This document shows positions 1 through 8,038 of a DNA stretch of 56,604 nucleotides, one piece after another. The stretch covers positions 1-56,604 of the forward strand of contig NZ_BBER01000009.1 of NCBI RefSeq assembly GCF_001312865.1, in the 5' to 3' direction. The translations under genes and the position numbers were made by a program. The DNA comes from Lacticaseibacillus thailandensis DSM 22698 = JCM 13996 (lineage in GTDB: Bacteria; Bacillota; Bacilli; Lactobacillales; Lactobacillaceae). Under the pieces are notes generated by a model that searched no databases, had not been told where the DNA came from, and was given only the letters and a program-made list of their open reading frames with translations. How positions within the stretch are numbered: position 1 is the stretch's first letter; every line of letters starts with the position of its first letter.

Positions 1-37
1 TTTGGCAGTGAAGCAAACTGATGATGACACTCAGTGC

Positions 38-66
38 TTTACTTTCTCCCCTGATGCGCATATAAT
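38..66 (+). promoter_or_regulatory. trxA promoter, TTTACT-N17-TATAAT
   Basis: A perfect -10 hexamer TATAAT (61-66) sits 17 bases after TTTACT (38-43). The layout recurs at the trxB promoter (25033-25061), which supports it. Bases 1-37 show no recognisable gene. Confidence 0.75.
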
Positions 67-67
67 G

Positions 68-84
68 ACTTACAAAAGGTAAGA
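68..84 (+). promoter_or_regulatory. Palindromic operator candidate of trxA, CTTAC-N5-GTAAG
   Basis: ACTTAC (68-73), five bases, then GTAAGA (79-84). The inverted arms CTTAC/GTAAG are perfect. It begins one base after the -10 and covers the expected transcription start, a position suited to repression. The same palindrome occurs at trxB (25072-25088). The cognate factor is not known to me; a HxlR-type or other redox-sensing repressor is a guess. Confidence 0.55.
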
Positions 85-98
85 AGGAGCGTGATAGC

Positions 99-413
99 AT
101 GGTTAAGGTAATTACAGATGACAACTTTACTACCGAAACTGGTACTGGCGTAACCCTGACCGACTTCTGGGCAACTTGGTGTGGCCCGTGTCGGATGCAG
201 TCTCCAGTGATTGAGAAGTTGGAGCCAGAAATGCCTGAGGTGAAGTTTACCAAGATGGATGTGGACGCTAACCCGGACACCCCGAAGAATTTTGGTATTA
301 TGGCCATCCCAACGTTGTTGGTAAAGAAGGATGGCGAAGTGGTTGAGCGGATCACGGGGTACCATACCGGTGACCAGTTGGCCAGCATCTTGAAGAAGTA
401 CACTGATCAGTAA
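99..413 (+). CDS. trxA: Thioredoxin
   Basis: A 104-residue cytoplasmic thioredoxin, the usual size. The active site WCGPC has its redox cysteines at residues 28 and 31, and the conserved cis-proline lies in AIPT. It is kept reduced by thioredoxin reductase, encoded here at 25119-26069, and passes electrons to ribonucleotide reductase, peroxidases and oxidised proteins. The start ATG at 99 has a strong AGAAGGAG site at 82-89. It is a single-gene unit, with its own promoter and palindromic operator upstream and a hairpin-T8 terminator immediately downstream. Confidence 0.96.
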   Translation: MVKVITDDNFTTETGTGVTLTDFWATWCGPCRMQSPVIEKLEPEMPEVKFTKMDVDANPDTPKNFGIMAIPTLLVKKDGEVVERITGYHTGDQLASILKKYTDQ

Positions 414-431
414 GCGTTGGTCGTGTTTGAG

Positions 432-460
432 GCGTCCCTTTGGTGGGGATGCTTTTTTTT
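432..460 (+). terminator. Intrinsic terminator of trxA
   Basis: Stem GCGTCCC (432-438) pairs with GGGGATGC (445-452), with one G-U pair, and is followed by eight T residues. Confidence 0.8.
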
Positions 461-463
461 GTA

Positions 464-502
464 CAAAAAATGGTCCCACAGGTTAATTACTGTGGGACCA
501 TT
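464..502 (-). terminator. Terminator of yslB, on the minus strand
   Basis: Perfect 13-base inverted arms (469-481 and 490-502) enclose an 8-base loop. Read on the minus strand the hairpin is followed by a T-rich tract, matching the A-run at 464-470. It lies back to back with the trxA terminator, so convergent transcription is closed from both sides. Confidence 0.7.
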
Positions 503-592
503 CCGAGCCGGCGCCCGGCGCTGGTTACGCCAGTGCTGGTGGCGCGGCGTTGCAGTTACCGTATCTTGCAAAACCACGGTAATGGTTTACAA

Positions 593-1063
593 TTAAGACT
601 TCCTTGTTGATAAATCGTTGTAGAAGGGTTGCTCTTCACCCGGATCGACACTCAGCGTTAAGATGACGTGATCATGGTGGTTTTCACAGGCCCCCTCGAC
701 GGTGTGGCCGAGCGCTTGCTGCACCAGCTGTGCCAGGAAACCAGCCTCGAGCCGAAAATCGGTGGCGTTGCCACGCAAATGCAGGCGTTGGTTTACCACG
801 GGACCACCAAGTGTATATGTACGTACTTTGTTCTTGATTTTTTCAGGGCTGAGCTCCCCAAAACCCATGGCCGCAAAGGTGCTGGCAATTTGGTCCTCAG
901 GTACGTTGAGGTGCGCGGCTAAGCTCCGACCAGCAAAGTATAAGATGCCCTCGGCCCGTTCTCCCAACAATTCCGGTAGCATGAGGTCCCGGAGCAGAAT
1001 TTCCCCCGCGTGGGGGTGTTGATCCGCGTTTTGTAGTAATTCTAAGTATTGTGCGTCAGCCAT
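593..1063 (-). CDS. yslB: YslB-family protein (DUF2507)
   Basis: A 156-residue cytoplasmic protein resembling the YslB/DUF2507 family, which belongs to the V4R-like fold in Firmicutes; its biochemical role is not established to my knowledge. Visible features are the N-terminal LLRDLMLPELLGE segment and the ILYFAGRSLA motif typical of the family. The ATG at 1063 is chosen because GAGGAGGA (about 1070-1077) precedes it; an upstream in-frame ATG at 1126 lacks such a site. It is transcribed against trxA and divergently from murI. Confidence 0.8.
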   Translation of the reverse strand: MADAQYLELLQNADQHPHAGEILLRDLMLPELLGERAEGILYFAGRSLAAHLNVPEDQIASTFAAMGFGELSPEKIKNKVRTYTLGGPVVNQRLHLRGNATDFRLEAGFLAQLVQQALGHTVEGACENHHDHVILTLSVDPGEEQPFYNDLSTRKS

Positions 1064-1232
1064 GATGGTTCCTCCTCGTTTGACTACACCAGTATACCGA
1101 AATATTGCGGTAAAAGCAGTATGCAATGACCGTAATTTTCGTTAAACCCGGGTAGGTGAATAGTTGAACTTATCGTGATGGCGGTGAACAATAGGAGTAA
1201 CGAACAAAATGGATAGTAAAGGTGGCAAAATA

Positions 1233-2138
1233 ATGGATGCAACGGCACCAATTGGTTTCATTGATTCTGGTGTGGGTGGTTTAACGGTCGTGCGGGAAGC
1301 TCTACGGCAGTTGCCCCACGAAAACGTCCTGTTTTTAGGTGATCAAGCGCGTTTACCGTACGGCCCCCGTCCGGCTGCACAAGTGCGGGCATTTACTTGG
1401 CAAATGGTCAACTACCTGCGTACGCAACACATCAAGGCGTTGGTGATTGCCTGCAATACGGCCACGGCAGCTGCTTGGCACGATATCCAGTCGCGGCTCG
1501 ACATCCCCGTCATTGGGTGATCGTCCCGGGCGCCGGCAGCCGTTAAGGTCAGCACGGGTGGCAACATTGGGTGGTAGCTACTGAAGGCACGGTTGCTAGT
1601 GGTGCTTACGATGATGCGATTCACCAGCAAAATCCGGCGTTAACGGTCAGCAGTTTAGCCGCACCTAAGTTTGTCTCCCTGGTCGAAAGCAACGAGTACC
1701 GGTCGGCGCTAGCCAAGCAAGTGGTGGCGACCACATTGGCCCCGCTGGCGGCTAAGCATCCCGACACGGTCGTCATGGGGTGCACGCACTACCCATTGTT
1801 GCGGCCGTTTATTCAGGCTGCTCTCGGCGATGACGTGACCTGATCGACCCCGGCCGTGAAACGGTCGTGGAGTTAGGTACCGTGTTGGATTACCTGGGGC
1901 TCGCAAATCATGCTGACCACGATGGTAGCCGCCATTTTTACACCACGGCGAGTCCGGCGATGTTCAAAGATATTGCTAGCGACTGGTTAGGTTTGGATCA
2001 TTTGGACGTGCATCACGTGGACATTGAGCACGAGCCTGACCACTTTGTAGCTGTCGCTGAACTTGGTGCTTCGATCCCGCAGTCAGCAGCAACCGGGCAT
2101 GAGCAGACGGTGGTCGTGGCTTCGAAAAATCCGGGTAA
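1233..2138 (+). CDS. murI: Glutamate racemase, heavily frameshifted
   Basis: Interconverts L- and D-glutamate to supply D-Glu for peptidoglycan. The sequence starts with [15 protein letters not shown], and both catalytic cysteines are visible in IACNTATAA and MGCTHYPLL. The reading frame is broken about four times: near 1519 (a G missing), near 1543, near 1570 (a G missing) and near 1840 (a C missing). Start ATG 1233 is preferred over 1209 because AAAGGTGG (1218-1225) is well spaced and the protein then begins like its homologues. With one C restored near 2104 it would stop at 2136-2138; as written, the last fragment runs without a stop into rdgB. Racemase is normally essential, so sequencing error is the likely cause. 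Confidence 0.82.
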
Positions 2139-2783
2139 GGTCCGGGAGTTTGTTGATTTCTTTGGGCCCCGCGGTATTAATGTGCGGAGCTTGGCTGATT
2201 TTGACGACTTGCCTACAGTTGACGAAACCGGGACCACCTTCCTGGAAAACGCGCGGCTCAAGGCCCGTGGTTACAGTGAGGCGCTGGGGTTGCCGGTCAT
2301 CGCTGACGATTCTGGGTTGATGATCGATGCCCTGGACGGGGCCCGGGAGTCTTGTCGGCGCGGTACGCGGGTGACCACAATGATGCAGCTAATAACGCCA
2401 AAATGTTAGCCAACCTCGCCGGTGTACCCACGGCCAAGCGGACGGCTCACTTCCACACGACGTTGGTGTGGGTGGACCCAGCCCGGCCAGATGACGACGT
2501 TGAAGTTGACGGCGAAGTTGATGGGCGGATCACGGTGATGCCCGCAGGTGATAACGGCTTTGGATACGACCCGTTCTTTTACATTCCGGAACAGGGTAAA
2601 ACCATGGCGGAAATGTCGCCCGCAGAAAAGAACCGGTACAGTCATCGTGGTAATGCGCTACGGGCCTTGGCCGCATTGATGGATGCTGATCCGGTCCGCT
2701 TTGGCTTACCCAAACAAGCGCAACAACCGACCACACAGCCCACAACGGAGCCACAGGTGAACGAGGACCTGGAGGAGGAGTAA
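2099..2783 (+). CDS. rdgB: XTP/dITP diphosphatase (RdgB/HAM1), frameshifted
   Basis: Hydrolyses non-canonical purine nucleoside triphosphates to monophosphates, keeping inosine and xanthosine out of DNA and RNA. The motif [14 protein letters not shown] marks the N terminus, followed by TFLENARLKA, ADDSGLMIDAL, and further on GDNGFGYDPFFYIPEQGKTMAE and SHRGNALRAL. A missing G near 2349 splits the protein (GARGVLSARYAGDHND is restored by adding it). The start is uncertain: ATG 2099 works if one C was lost near 2104, but its ribosome-binding site is weak. The alternative is a true MurI-RdgB fusion, as annotated in some streptococci. Confidence 0.85.
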
Positions 2784-2785
2784 CA

Positions 2786-3280
2786 ATGAAAATCTTGGTG
2801 GCGAGTGATACTCACGGGGATGATTTGATCCTGCAGGAATTATTGACGGAGTATCCGCACATGGATGGTTATTTTTACTGTGGTGATTCCGAGCTACGCG
2901 CTAGCAATCCGCTCTTCCAGCAGTGGCAGGCCGTCCAAGGCAACATGGACTACGACCCCGATTTTCCGTTGACCTTGACTGCTCACGTTGCGGGACACAC
3001 CATCTTTATGGCACACGGCCATAAGTACGCTGTTGGCTGGCGCCGTGATGAGCTCGTCGCAGCGGGTCAGGCGGTGGGTGCAGACGTTATCCTGTACGGC
3101 CACACGCACGTGGCACTGGCTGAGGTGCATCAGGGCATCCTGGTGGTTAACCCTGGTAGCATTAGCCAGCCGCGGGGTGAGTTGGCGTCGTTGGGAGGCA
3201 TGTATGCAGTGGTGACCGTCGATGATGATGGCCGGCGCGTAGAGTACGGTACCCGGACGCAGGGCATCATCCCAAGTTAA
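2786..3280 (+). CDS. yfcE: YfcE/MJ0936-type metallophosphoesterase
   Basis: A 164-residue calcineurin-like phosphoesterase. Metal-binding motifs occur in order: SDTHGD near residue 7, CGDSE near residue 32, VQGNMD, and the C-terminal GHTH followed by NPGSISQPRG. The family hydrolyses phosphodiester model substrates; the physiological substrate is unclear. It begins three bases after the rdgB stop, with GGAGGAG inside the end of rdgB, so murI-rdgB-yfcE is probably one transcript, an order common in lactobacilli. Confidence 0.88.
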   Translation: MKILVASDTHGDDLILQELLTEYPHMDGYFYCGDSELRASNPLFQQWQAVQGNMDYDPDFPLTLTAHVAGHTIFMAHGHKYAVGWRRDELVAAGQAVGADVILYGHTHVALAEVHQGILVVNPGSISQPRGELASLGGMYAVVTVDDDGRRVEYGTRTQGIIPS

Positions 3281-3317
3281 CGCGCACCTTTGCAGTGTGA
3301 AAGCCTAATTAAGTACA

Positions 3318-3358
3318 CAAAAATACGGTTCACCCATCATGGGGCGAACCGTATTTGC
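3318..3358. terminator. Bidirectional terminator between yfcE and glpF
   Basis: Inverted arms of 11 bases (3321-3331 and 3346-3356) end in AAA/TTT on each side. The hairpin lies between two converging genes and can serve both. Confidence 0.75.
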
Positions 3359-3368
3359 GTTAGTGGCC

Positions 3369-4103
3369 TTATTTCATGAACACGCCCTTGTACAGCAAGA
3401 TGGCACAGATACTGGCCAGCGTTGGCGCCACAACCGGAACCCAGGCATAGGCCCAGTCCGAGCTACCTTTGTGCTTCAACGGTAACAGTGCGTGCACGAT
3501 GCGTGGTCCGAGGTCACGGGCTGGGTTTAGTGCCGGACCAGTGGGCCCACCGACACTGGCGACCAGCGTGAGGACCAGGAAGCCAAGGGCCAGGTGCGCT
3601 GTACCAAGGTTATTCTGAAAGAACGGTGCCTTGGTGATCCCCAGGGCCCCGAAGAAGAGGATGAAGGACCCGACAAATTCGTTGACAAAGCCGTTGAGGC
3701 GGCTCTTACTGGCACTGATGGTGCTGAATGTGCCCAGGATATGTTGCGGGTTGGTGGTCATATCGTAGTGCGGCTTGTAGGCAGCCACCACGATGAGTTG
3801 GCCCACGATGGCACCCGCAAACTGTACCAGAATGTACGGGAGTACCTCACTCCAGCTAAAGAGGCCGGCCACAGCTAGGCCGATGGTGAAGGCAGGGTTA
3901 ATGTGGTTGCCAGAAATGGACCCAAAGAGTAAGGCAGGGATCATCACCCCACAACCGTAACCGAATGCAATGACTAGCCAATCCGATCCGTTACCCTTGG
4001 TCCCTTTGAGATCCACGTTGGCCACGGACCCGTTCCCCAAAATTACCATGATGGCGGTACCGATAAATTCGGCGATCAGGCGTGTGCCTAAAGCGTATGT
4101 CAC
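3369..4103 (-). CDS. glpF: Glycerol uptake facilitator (aquaglyceroporin)
   Basis: A 244-residue membrane protein of the MIP family, with six predicted membrane segments and two half-helix NPA loops: NHINPAF and ALNPARD. The Asp after the second NPAR is characteristic of glycerol-conducting members, so glycerol, and perhaps other small solutes, is the likely substrate. The start is GTG at 4103, supported by AAGGAGGA at 4111-4118. It is a single-gene unit. An imperfect palindrome at 4150-4163 near the transcription start could be an operator. It differs from the second MIP protein at 50899. Confidence 0.9.
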   Translation of the reverse strand: MTYALGTRLIAEFIGTAIMVILGNGSVANVDLKGTKGNGSDWLVIAFGYGCGVMIPALLFGSISGNHINPAFTIGLAVAGLFSWSEVLPYILVQFAGAIVGQLIVVAAYKPHYDMTTNPQHILGTFSTISASKSRLNGFVNEFVGSFILFFGALGITKAPFFQNNLGTAHLALGFLVLTLVASVGGPTGPALNPARDLGPRIVHALLPLKHKGSSDWAYAWVPVVAPTLASICAILLYKGVFMK

Positions 4104-4445
4104 GAGTAAATCCTCCTTGAAATTACGAGCTTGATTTAGGTGCTACTTATGTAACGATTCACAAACCTTAACAGTGTACCAGATTTGTATCCTAGTGTCA
4201 TCCAGAGATTGCTGCGCCCGGTAATGATGAAACCACGTGTGGTGAAGGTTATGTGATGTTCGTGCGCCGGGATTGAAGAAAGGTTGAAGCTTCTCGTTGG
4301 CCCTGTTGTTTCGGTAATGGACAGGGTACAATAATATTCAAGGGCGGCAATCGACGCCAGCCTGACAAGCATACAATCGCTTACAAAAAAACAACCGGGT
4401 GGTAGTACGCACCCATTGCAACCATGATAGTTTGGGGGAATATAC
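4104..4445. other. Intergenic region between divergent glpF and the CBS gene
   Basis: This 342-base gap holds the glpF promoter. For the plus strand it has -10-like TACAAT hexamers near 4327 and 4372, neither with a strong -35. Short open frames on the minus strand have no homology I recognise and no convincing ribosome-binding site. Confidence 0.6.
4173..4201 (-). promoter_or_regulatory. Probable glpF promoter
   Basis: On the minus strand ATGACA is followed by 17 bases and TACACT, about 70 bases upstream of the GTG start. Confidence 0.5.
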
Positions 4446-4935
4446 ATGTTAGACAAAACCGTTGAGGATATGCTAATGGTGAACCGCGAACATTACGTGA
4501 TTCCGGCCTCCATGGTGGCGACGGTACAAGCCGATAATTCGCTGACCCACGCTTTTTTTGGTGTTAACGAAGGTTCGGTACGCACGGATTCCCGTGCTGG
4601 ATGGTGACCAGTTCGTGGGCCTCATCTCCCTACCCATGGTCACCGAAACCATGTTGGGGTTAGACAGCCTCAAAATTGAACAGCTTGACGACATGTGCGT
4701 GCGCGACGTGATGGATACGGACGTGACGACGGTCGACAACCCATACGCGCTCGAGGAAGTCATGCACTTGCTGGTCAATGATCCGTTCTTGCCGGTGGTC
4801 GCAAGTACCGGTGAATTCACCGGCATCGTGACCCGGCGTGAATGGATGAAGAGTCTTAACTACATTTGTCATGATTTAGGCAAGGACTATGAGGTGACCC
4901 CGAAGACGACGGTTCACGCTGGTCACCATCAATAA
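4446..4935 (+). CDS. cbpB: CBS-domain c-di-AMP receptor, CbpB/DarB type, frameshifted
   Basis: Two CBS domains in about 162 residues. The restored sequence THAFLVLTKVRYARIPVLDGD and the pattern through GIVTRREWMKSLN match the Listeria CbpB / Bacillus DarB family. Those bind cyclic di-AMP and, when unliganded, stimulate the (p)ppGpp synthetase Rel; DarB also binds pyruvate carboxylase. The same role is inferred here from family membership only. ATG 4446 opens a frame that breaks at a T7 run (4553-4559) where six T are needed. A hairpin terminator follows, so it is monocistronic. Confidence 0.75.
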
Positions 4936-4944
4936 ACGGCAAAC

Positions 4945-5009
4945 AAATTCCCCAATGACCCGTGGCACCGGCATGACCGGTGTGGCTCAGGTGATTGGGG
5001 GAATTTTTG
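4945..5009. terminator. Terminator between the CBS gene and mscS
   Basis: Long arms (4945-4960 and 4990-5006) pair almost fully and are followed by T5. Convergent genes flank it. Confidence 0.7.
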
Positions 5010-5022
5010 TTACCCACTGAAT

Positions 5023-5911
5023 TTAGTGCGGTGCTTTGTTGGTGCTTGGTGCGGTGCGTACGGCAATCCCGGCTGCCTGTAACGCGTCAACGTAGGCCGT
5101 TAGGAAGCGTGCCCGCACCGCGGCCTGAGTGCCGGGCTTAGCCGTGAGGCGCACCTGGTAAACCAGGTTACCCCATTGGGAGGGTACGAGGCCAACCAGC
5201 TCAGGTTCTTTGATGAGGTCCTGTTCTTCAGGTACCAGCTTAGCGTTGACTGCTTTAACGACCGTTTCAATACTACTGGAGTCGCTCGCCCCCCCGACTG
5301 GCAGGTCCACCAGCGAAATCATGGCGTTACGCGACAAATTCTGGACAATTGTGATGTTGCGGTTAGGAATGTAGTTCAGTGTCCCGTCAGAGCTGACGAC
5401 CTGCGTGGTGCGAAGACCGACGGCGCGAACGGTCCCACTAATGTCGCCGAGTTTTACGCTGTCGCCCACGTCCAGTTGGCCTTCAAGGATGATAAAAAAA
5501 GCCGTTGACGATGTCACTGATAAAGCCCTGGGCACCTAAGCCGACCGCAATGCCGACAATCCCAGCACCAGCAAGGAGTGTACCGACGGGGATGCCGAGG
5601 ATGCTGAGCAGGGTGTATAGATAAAAGAAGATGATTACGTACCCATAGATGTTCAGAATCAGCATTTTAACGGTCGCAAAACGGCTACCGGCTAACTGAC
5701 TATTTTCGTAGTGGCTAAAAATGCGCCGAATCAAGTACTTACCACCACGGTTTAGTAGAAAGAAGAGTACGCTGGCAATGGCGATGAGTATGGCGCGGCT
5801 AATGACGGTGGCCTGAATGTTAGCCCAGTCAATACGGTTGAACCAATGGTCGGCTTTGGTAACGGTGGTGGTAACCGACTGACTGGTGGCTTTAGCGCTA
5901 ATGGTTGGCAC
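5023..5911 (-). CDS. mscS: Small-conductance mechanosensitive channel, MscS family, frameshifted
   Basis: About 295 residues: three N-terminal membrane helices with a pore-lining helix (GAGIVGIAVGLGAQGFISDIVNGFF), then the beta domain (FIILEGQLDVGDSVKLGDISGTVRAVGLRTTQV) and a cytoplasmic cage. It opens on membrane tension to release solutes after hypo-osmotic shock. The frame breaks at an A7 run near 5493-5500, where six bases restore NGFFIILEGQ. The GTG at 5911 is preferred: GAGGGGG lies eight bases upstream, whereas the TTG at 5917 would be only about two bases away. Confidence 0.88.
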
Positions 5912-6036
5912 GATCAATTCCCCCTCGTGAAACGTTCACTTAATTTTAGCAAAAAAAGGTCGACGGGGTCGCGCCTAACTACAGCTTTGCTGACCATTTC
6001 CACTTAATTTTAATTGATAAAACCGGCACAAAAAAA

Positions 6037-6065
6037 TTGAATGCGTGTTCATTTGATGATATTCT
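6037..6065 (+). promoter_or_regulatory. Promoter of the DUF948/YtxH pair
   Basis: TTGAAT (6037-6042), 17 bases, TATTCT (6060-6065), about 70 bases before the ATG. A second -10-like TATTAT lies near 6090. Confidence 0.5.
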
Positions 6066-6134
6066 GTATTTAATTGGTGGTCGTGCTATTATTAGCGTCA
6101 CCTATTAATGATGACAGCGAAAGGGAGTTGAGCC

Positions 6135-6575
6135 ATGACTGGTGGAACAATTGCACTCATCATTGCGGCAGTCGCATTTTTGATTATTGCCCTCGGCATT
6201 TTCATTGTGTGCGTTAACTTGGGGAGTGTCAGCAAGGATTTGAAGAACACGGTCGCCGAAACAAACAAGACGTTGGCAACCATTAACGGGGAGCTTGGTA
6301 CCGTCACCAATGAGGTGGAGGAACTGCTCGTGAAGACCAATGATTTGTTAGCCGACGTTAACAGTAAGGTCAAGACCATCGATCCGGTGTTCACCGCAAC
6401 GGGCGATCTCGGTGAGAGTGTTTCGGACCTGAACCATGCTGCCCGTGATTTGACTGGTAGTATCAATAAGACCGCAAAGGCGACGGGCGGATTGGCGGCC
6501 TTCCGGGTCGGCCGAACCGCTTGGAGCGTGTTACGAAAAACAATGTCTAAGAACCGGAATAGCAACGAGGAATAG
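6135..6575 (+). CDS. DUF948-family membrane-anchored protein
   Basis: A 146-residue protein with one N-terminal membrane helix (residues about 6-30) followed by a helical, coiled-coil-prone region rich in Thr, Asn, Val and Leu. This matches the DUF948 family (YtxG-like in Bacillus), whose function is unknown but which usually sits beside a YtxH-like gene, as here. AAAGGGAG precedes the start. The next gene begins 12 bases after its stop, so the two are very likely cotranscribed. Confidence 0.8.
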   Translation: MTGGTIALIIAAVAFLIIALGIFIVCVNLGSVSKDLKNTVAETNKTLATINGELGTVTNEVEELLVKTNDLLADVNSKVKTIDPVFTATGDLGESVSDLNHAARDLTGSINKTAKATGGLAAFRVGRTAWSVLRKTMSKNRNSNEE

Positions 6576-6587
6576 GGGGTCCCATTA

Positions 6588-7158
6588 ATGTCTAAAAAGA
6601 ACCACTTTTTGCTAGGTTTTATTTTAGGTGGCGCTAGTGCGCTGGCTGCAACTTACCTCTTAACACCACAAGCAACCGATGAATTGAAGAAAAAAACTGA
6701 AGTCGGGTACGAATGAGCTATCCGACCGGGCAGCTGACTATTTTGACTTTGCCAAGGACGCCACGGAAGACTTTCGGACGAGTGCCGAAGAGTTCGTGAC
6801 GGGTCTCAAGACCAAAATTACGCCGAATGAAGACGGTGATATTTCCGCCTTTACCAACGCAACGGCGGCCATTCGGACCAAGTTAACTGGTAACAGCGCT
6901 GATGATGATGCCGACTTTGATGATATCGTCGTGGACGGTAAGAGCGCCTTTGGCCAGGCTAAGGATGCCGGGGTTGAGGCGGCTGATGATGTAGCGCCAG
7001 AAGCGACCGCTGGTGATGCGGAGGGCGCCGACGTGGCTGCTGACACGCAGGTAGCGACTGACGGAACCGCTACGATTGGTAGCGATGCTGCTGGTAGTGA
7101 TGCCCCGACTGCGGACACACCAACTGCTGACGCGGACACACCGACGGACAACCAGTAG
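6588..7158 (+). CDS. YtxH-like envelope protein with acidic tail, frameshifted
   Basis: It starts MSKKNHFLLGFILGGASALAATYLLTP, a short hydrophobic segment with a glycine motif typical of the YtxH/gas-vesicle-like family; members are often stress-induced with poorly known function. The frame breaks at an A7 run near 6688-6696, where six A give ELKKKLKSGTNELSDRAADYFDFAKDATEDF. The last 60 residues are low-complexity Ala/Asp/Thr-rich and strongly acidic. It ends just before a large inverted repeat. Confidence 0.72.
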
Positions 7159-7204
7159 GCAGGCGCAAAGGGTAGACGAACACTTTATTGGTCGTTGACC
7201 AAAT

Positions 7205-7250
7205 AAGAAAGCTGTTACCATGATCCGGTTCGGTTGGTAACAGCTTTCTT
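7205..7250. terminator. Large inverted repeat after the YtxH-like gene
   Basis: Perfect 16-base arms (7205-7220 and 7235-7250) with a 14-base loop. There is only a short T stretch, so termination is likely but the hairpin could also protect an RNA end. A small palindrome (7188-7202) precedes it. Confidence 0.5.
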
Positions 7251-7298
7251 ATACGTTAAGCGGACCAACCATATGCAAACGAAATGGGGAGTAAAGTA

Positions 7299-7961
7299 GT
7301 GACGGACAAGACGATTTTTTTTGATTTCGATGGTACCATTGCCGATTCCGAGCGTGGCATCGTGGATAGCATCAAGTACATGGTGCGGCAACGGCGACTC
7401 AAGCCGTTGACTGACGCGCAGTACCGGACCTGGATTGGGCCCAGCTTAACCTACAGCATCAATCAGTTTTACCCCGAGTTGGATGCGGCCGGAGTGGACC
7501 GGGCCATTGAAAGTTACCGGGTCTATTACGAAGCACGGGGCATCTTTGAGGCTGACTTGTATCGTGGCATCACGGATAGCTTGCAGGCATTACGGGCAGA
7601 CGGGTTCCACACGGCCGTGGCGTCCTCGAAGCCAGAAGCAATGGTCGTACGGTTAGTGGACCACTTTGACTTGGGTCCACTATTCGACGGGGTCTACGGT
7701 GCGTCCATGGATGAGCACACCCGCGTGAAGAAGGCCGACGTGCTCGCTTACGCCATGCGCAACCAGCACGCCCTGCAGGACCACTCCGTGATGATTGGTG
7801 ACCGCTTTACTGACATCAAAGGTGGTCAGGCCAACGGGGTGAAAACGCTGGGCGTGACTTATGGTTTTGGCGACCGGCAGGAACTAGTAGATGCTGGGGC
7901 GAACAAAGTCGTCGACCACCCGACGCAACTTGTGGCGGGTTCAAGCGCCTTAGCCGGGTAA
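7299..7961 (+). CDS. HAD-superfamily phosphatase, phosphoglycolate-phosphatase-like
   Basis: About 220 residues with the HAD motifs in order: nucleophile FFDFDGTIADSE, Ser motif VASSKPEA, Lys in the VKKAD region, and the acidic pair in MIGDRFTDIKG. A helical cap lies between motifs I and II, as in the Gph/PpaX group. The substrate cannot be assigned; phosphoglycolate, pyrophosphate or sugar phosphates are possible. The GTG at 7299 has GGGGAG seven bases upstream. An in-frame ATG at 7284 overlaps that site and is less likely. Confidence 0.82.
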   Translation: MTDKTIFFDFDGTIADSERGIVDSIKYMVRQRRLKPLTDAQYRTWIGPSLTYSINQFYPELDAAGVDRAIESYRVYYEARGIFEADLYRGITDSLQALRADGFHTAVASSKPEAMVVRLVDHFDLGPLFDGVYGASMDEHTRVKKADVLAYAMRNQHALQDHSVMIGDRFTDIKGGQANGVKTLGVTYGFGDRQELVDAGANKVVDHPTQLVAGSSALAG

Positions 7962-7970
7962 AGTAGATCA

Positions 7971-8025
7971 AAATAGACGTAGCGACCGTACGTCCTGCAA
8001 TGGACAACGGTTGCTACGTCTATTT
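7971..8025. terminator. Bidirectional terminator between the HAD gene and pepQ
   Basis: AAATAGACGTAGC on the left pairs with GCTACGTCTATTTTT on the right. T-runs exist on both strands and converging genes flank it. Confidence 0.75.
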
Positions 8026-8038
8026 TTGTGGTTAACCA

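Noticed and set aside
4136..4456. Possible small minus-strand gene between glpF and the CBS gene
   Set aside because: No convincing ribosome-binding site or homology, and it overlaps the glpF promoter and the CBS gene start.
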